DNA from: Halogeometricum sp. S1BR25-6
GTDB taxonomy: Archaea > Halobacteriota > Halobacteria > Halobacteriales > Haloferacaceae
Direction: 5' to 3'
DNA: 64,000 bases
Assembly: GCF_031624495.1 (NCBI RefSeq)
Contig: NZ_JAMQOP010000003.1
Location: forward strand, 124,001-188,000
A model generated the notes under the pieces. It had not been told where the DNA came from, ran no database searches, and was given only the letters and a program-made list of their open reading frames with translations. Positions 61,784 to 64,000 of the stretch are shown piece after piece (the stretch's first letter is position 1; every line of letters starts with the position of its first letter). A program made the translations under genes and the position numbers.

Positions 61784-63772
61784 ATGTCTGACTCCCAAAC
61801 CGCAACCGAGACCGTCGCTGATGACGACCGGCACAACACGCATTCTCGACGTACCGTGCTTCGCGGCCTCGCAGCGACCGGATCTGCGGCGCTCGTTTTC
61901 GGAAATGAATCCAGCAACGTGAGCGCCACAATATCCAGCCAGCAGGACCAAGCCACCGGACCGCTCTCCGATCCGGAGTCCTTCGAGACGTTCCTCGATG
62001 GCGTCGTGAACGCCCAACTCGAAGCCCACGACATCTCCGGTGCGACGGTCGCAGTCGTCGACGGCGACTCGACGTTTACGAAGGGCTACGGCGTCCGGGA
62101 CGTTCGGACTGACGCCCCGGTCGAAGCTGACAACACGCTCTTTCGAATCGGCTCAACGTCGAAACTCCTCACGTGGACGGCGGTCATGCAGGGCGTCGAG
62201 GCAGGCCGACTCGATCTACAGACTGACGTCAACGAGTATCTCGGCGAGGTGGTGATACCCAACACATACGATCAGCCCATTACGCTCGATCACCTCGCGA
62301 CGCACACTGCGGGATTCGAGGACCGCGCTCGCGGAACGTTCGTCCTGAACGAGTCCGATCTGCGCCCGCTCCCGACGATGCTCCGGAACGAACAACCGGC
62401 GAGAGTTCGGCCGCCGGGGAAGTTCACGGCCTACTCGAACTACGGGGCCGCCCTCGCGGGTCACATCGCCGCCACGACTGCGGGGTCGTCGTTCGGTGAG
62501 TACGTCGAAGAACGCATCTTCGGACCACTGGAGATGGAGCAGAGTACCTTCGACCAGCCGGTTCCCGATTCGATAGACGGCACGCTCTCGAAGGGATATA
62601 CGACCCCGAACGGCCGATACCGCGAGGGTGAGTTCGAATACGTTGGGATGCCGCCGGCTGGGTCGATGACCACGACGGCGACCGACATGGCTCAGTTCCT
62701 CCATGCGCATCTACAGGGTGGTGCAACCAGTGACGGACGCATTCTCGAATCCGACTCGACAGCGGCGATGCACCGGCGGCGATTCGGCAACGCTGACCGG
62801 CTGAACGGGATGTGTTTCGGGTTCTACGAGTTGAGTCGGAACGACGTGCGTATCGTGGGACACGGCGGCGATACCGACCAGTTTCACACCCTGGTGGCCC
62901 TGCTTCCGGACCACGGTGTCGGTCTCTTCGTCTCCTACAACAGCCCGGGCGGTATCGAGGCCAGAGACGAACTGCTCGACGCACTACTGGAGGAGTACTA
63001 CCCGAGCGAGGAGACGACACCCACGCCTGATGACGAGCCGGCCCGAGCGAGCGAGGTGACCGGCACGTATCGCGCGCTTCGCTCGCCCTACACGACCTCC
63101 GAGAAGCTGCTGAGCGTGCAGTCGAACGTCGCCGTCTCCCTCGATGACCAGGACCGACTCGTCACGAGCGGACCCGGGGGAGAAACACAGTGGGTCGAGG
63201 TCGAAGAGCGCTACTTCGAGGCGGTCGATGGGTCGGACGCGCTCGTCTTCGGGGAGACCGACGGCGAGATAACCCACCTGTTCTTCGATAGCAGGCCACC
63301 GTCAGCCTACGAACGGCTCACGGCCGTCGAGCAACCCTCAACGCACGCCGTGATCGCCGGACTGAGCATCCTCGTCTTTCTCGGAGCGGTTTTCGGGTGG
63401 ACGGCGACGGGACTCTGGCGCTGGTCTCGGGGCGGGAGAGGAGACAACTCGGATTCACCACTGCGGTACGCTCGTCACGCCGCTGGCCTCACGGCGACGA
63501 GTTATTTGGTGTTCGTGGTCGGCATGATCGCCGTCGTCGTGCGTGACCCGCGAGCGGTCCTGCTTGGGGACCCGCTGCCCGTACAGATCGTCCTCCTGTT
63601 TCCGCTTGTCGGTGTACTTGCGAGTGTCGCGACCCTCATCCTCGCCGGGATGACCTGGTACCGGGGTCACCGGCGCCGTTGGAGAGATGCACAGTACATC
63701 GCCGTCGGCGCCGCCGGCGTCGTCTTCGCGCTCGTACTCTCGTACTGGAACCTCCTGTGGTATCAGATGTAG
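61784..63772 (+). CDS. Tat-exported beta-lactamase-family serine hydrolase with C-terminal membrane domain, 662 aa
   Basis: The start MSDSQTATETVADDDRHNTH leads into a twin-arginine signal (HSRRTVLRGLAATGSAALVF). The class C beta-lactamase/PBP4 fold has the SxxK motif in FRIGSTSKLLTWTAV (near residue 125), YSNYG (near 217) and a late GHGGDT in place of KTG. After ~residue 520 three or four membrane helices follow. Such enzymes hydrolyse peptides or esters; archaea lack murein, so a peptidase or esterase role is more likely than penicillin binding. Confidence 0.9.
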   Translation: MSDSQTATETVADDDRHNTHSRRTVLRGLAATGSAALVFGNESSNVSATISSQQDQATGPLSDPESFETFLDGVVNAQLEAHDISGATVAVVDGDSTFTKGYGVRDVRTDAPVEADNTLFRIGSTSKLLTWTAVMQGVEAGRLDLQTDVNEYLGEVVIPNTYDQPITLDHLATHTAGFEDRARGTFVLNESDLRPLPTMLRNEQPARVRPPGKFTAYSNYGAALAGHIAATTAGSSFGEYVEERIFGPLEMEQSTFDQPVPDSIDGTLSKGYTTPNGRYREGEFEYVGMPPAGSMTTTATDMAQFLHAHLQGGATSDGRILESDSTAAMHRRRFGNADRLNGMCFGFYELSRNDVRIVGHGGDTDQFHTLVALLPDHGVGLFVSYNSPGGIEARDELLDALLEEYYPSEETTPTPDDEPARASEVTGTYRALRSPYTTSEKLLSVQSNVAVSLDDQDRLVTSGPGGETQWVEVEERYFEAVDGSDALVFGETDGEITHLFFDSRPPSAYERLTAVEQPSTHAVIAGLSILVFLGAVFGWTATGLWRWSRGGRGDNSDSPLRYARHAAGLTATSYLVFVVGMIAVVVRDPRAVLLGDPLPVQIVLLFPLVGVLASVATLILAGMTWYRGHRRRWRDAQYIAVGAAGVVFALVLSYWNLLWYQM

Positions 63773-63970
63773 CTAGAATCCGTCGAGGGCGTCGACAGCA
63801 AACACTACGTCGCGAACGGCTTCGTCGTCGAACCGCGACAACCCGTCGATCTCGCCGACGACCAACACAGTGAACTCCGGGTATTCGAACCGCTGTTCGA
63901 GGGCCTCCATCCGTACGTCCAGCAGTATCTCGACCGGATGGTGTGGGAGGAGCGCTCACACAGAGTCGAG
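63773..63970 (+). pseudogene. 3' fragment of an unidentified protein gene
   Basis: Directly after the hydrolase stop an open frame without start reads DSKHYVANGFVVEPRQPVDL, then ADDQHSELRVFEPLFEGLHP and YVQQYLDRMVWEERSHRVEA. It is strongly protein-like and then runs into the hairpin at 63979. The 5' part is missing and the 3' end is cut by the TnpB-element end, so it is a relic. Family not recognised. Confidence 0.5.
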
Positions 63971-64000
63971 GCAGAAATCCCCGACTTCAGTCGTGGGTAA
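63967..64000 (+). mobile_element. Probable left end of a third IS1341-type element, cut by the window edge
   Basis: The sequence cgaggcagaaatccccgact, then tcagtcgtgggtaa, matches the left ends of elements A (cgaggagaaaacccacgact) and B. The hairpin lacks one A in its left arm (ccccgac for cccacgac). A tnpB gene would be expected to the right, outside the window. Confidence 0.5.

Noticed and set aside
1-64000. tRNA or rRNA genes
   Set aside because: I looked for cloverleaf-type GGTTCGAATCC arms and rRNA motifs while reading and saw none; a tRNA scan would be decisive.

Overview
The window is from a halophilic archaeon (class Halobacteria). Chromosomal genes are GC-rich and encode acidic proteins. 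Several starts lie about 25 bp behind a TATA box with no room for a leader. The families are typical of haloarchaea: a Bat-type HTH_10 regulator, DUF6141, a Tat lipoprotein, Orc1/Cdc6 genes with origin recognition boxes (ORBs), and IS1341-type TnpB elements. I cannot fix the genus from sequence alone.

Layout. (1) 1-13.3 kb is ordinary GC-rich chromosome: a metal P1B-ATPase cut by the left edge, UspA, a three-gene exported/membrane module (membrane protein, FG-GAP propeller, Tp34/P19-like Tat lipoprotein), a PAS/GAF Bat-type regulator, a rubrerythrin-like zinc peptide with glutamate dehydrogenase, and a YihY/BrkB protein. (2) 13.4-26.2 kb is a decayed accessory zone: two complete TnpB elements, intact and broken toxin-antitoxin pairs (HEPN/MNT, AbrB/PIN, VapBC), an AAA ATPase with a DUF234 tail, and a dispersed hairpin repeat. 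(3) 26.2-29.9 kb is a replicon module: a coiled-coil protein, two winged-helix regulators around perfect or near-perfect palindromes, two small proteins, and an Orc1/Cdc6 gene with an ORB-flanked AT-rich origin. (4) 31.3-38.4 kb is a lasso-peptide type RiPP cluster: nucleotidyltransferase, PqqD-like RRE protein, B2 leader peptidase, asparagine-synthase-like cyclase, an unannotated 53-aa precursor at 34241-34402 with its own promoter, and convergent HPr-kinase-like and ABC-exporter genes. (5) 39-54.7 kb is a surface-glycan region of lower GC: GT2/GtrA/GT39 operon, IS6 relic, flippase, three sulfatase-fold proteins, two GT4 enzymes and large membrane proteins. (6) 55.2-60.7 kb holds more decayed toxin-antitoxin loci, a metallo-beta-lactamase (beta-CASP-like) protein with a DNA-binding-like tail, and a second Orc1/Cdc6 gene with 54-bp tandem repeats that each carry an ORB. 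(7) 60.8-64 kb returns to GC-rich genes (an exported protein and a Tat beta-lactamase-family hydrolase) and ends in what looks like the left end of a third TnpB element.

How it fits together. The two origins, both transcribed rightward and sharing an ORB core, bracket about 30 kb of lasso-peptide and cell-surface genes. With the density of IS elements, degenerate toxin-antitoxin loci and duplicated gene fragments, this suggests a plasmid-derived or megaplasmid island. The most novel item is the archaeal lasso cluster. Its precursor has the canonical leader motif, but its core has only one plausibly placed acidic residue and no glycine start that would give a normal ring.
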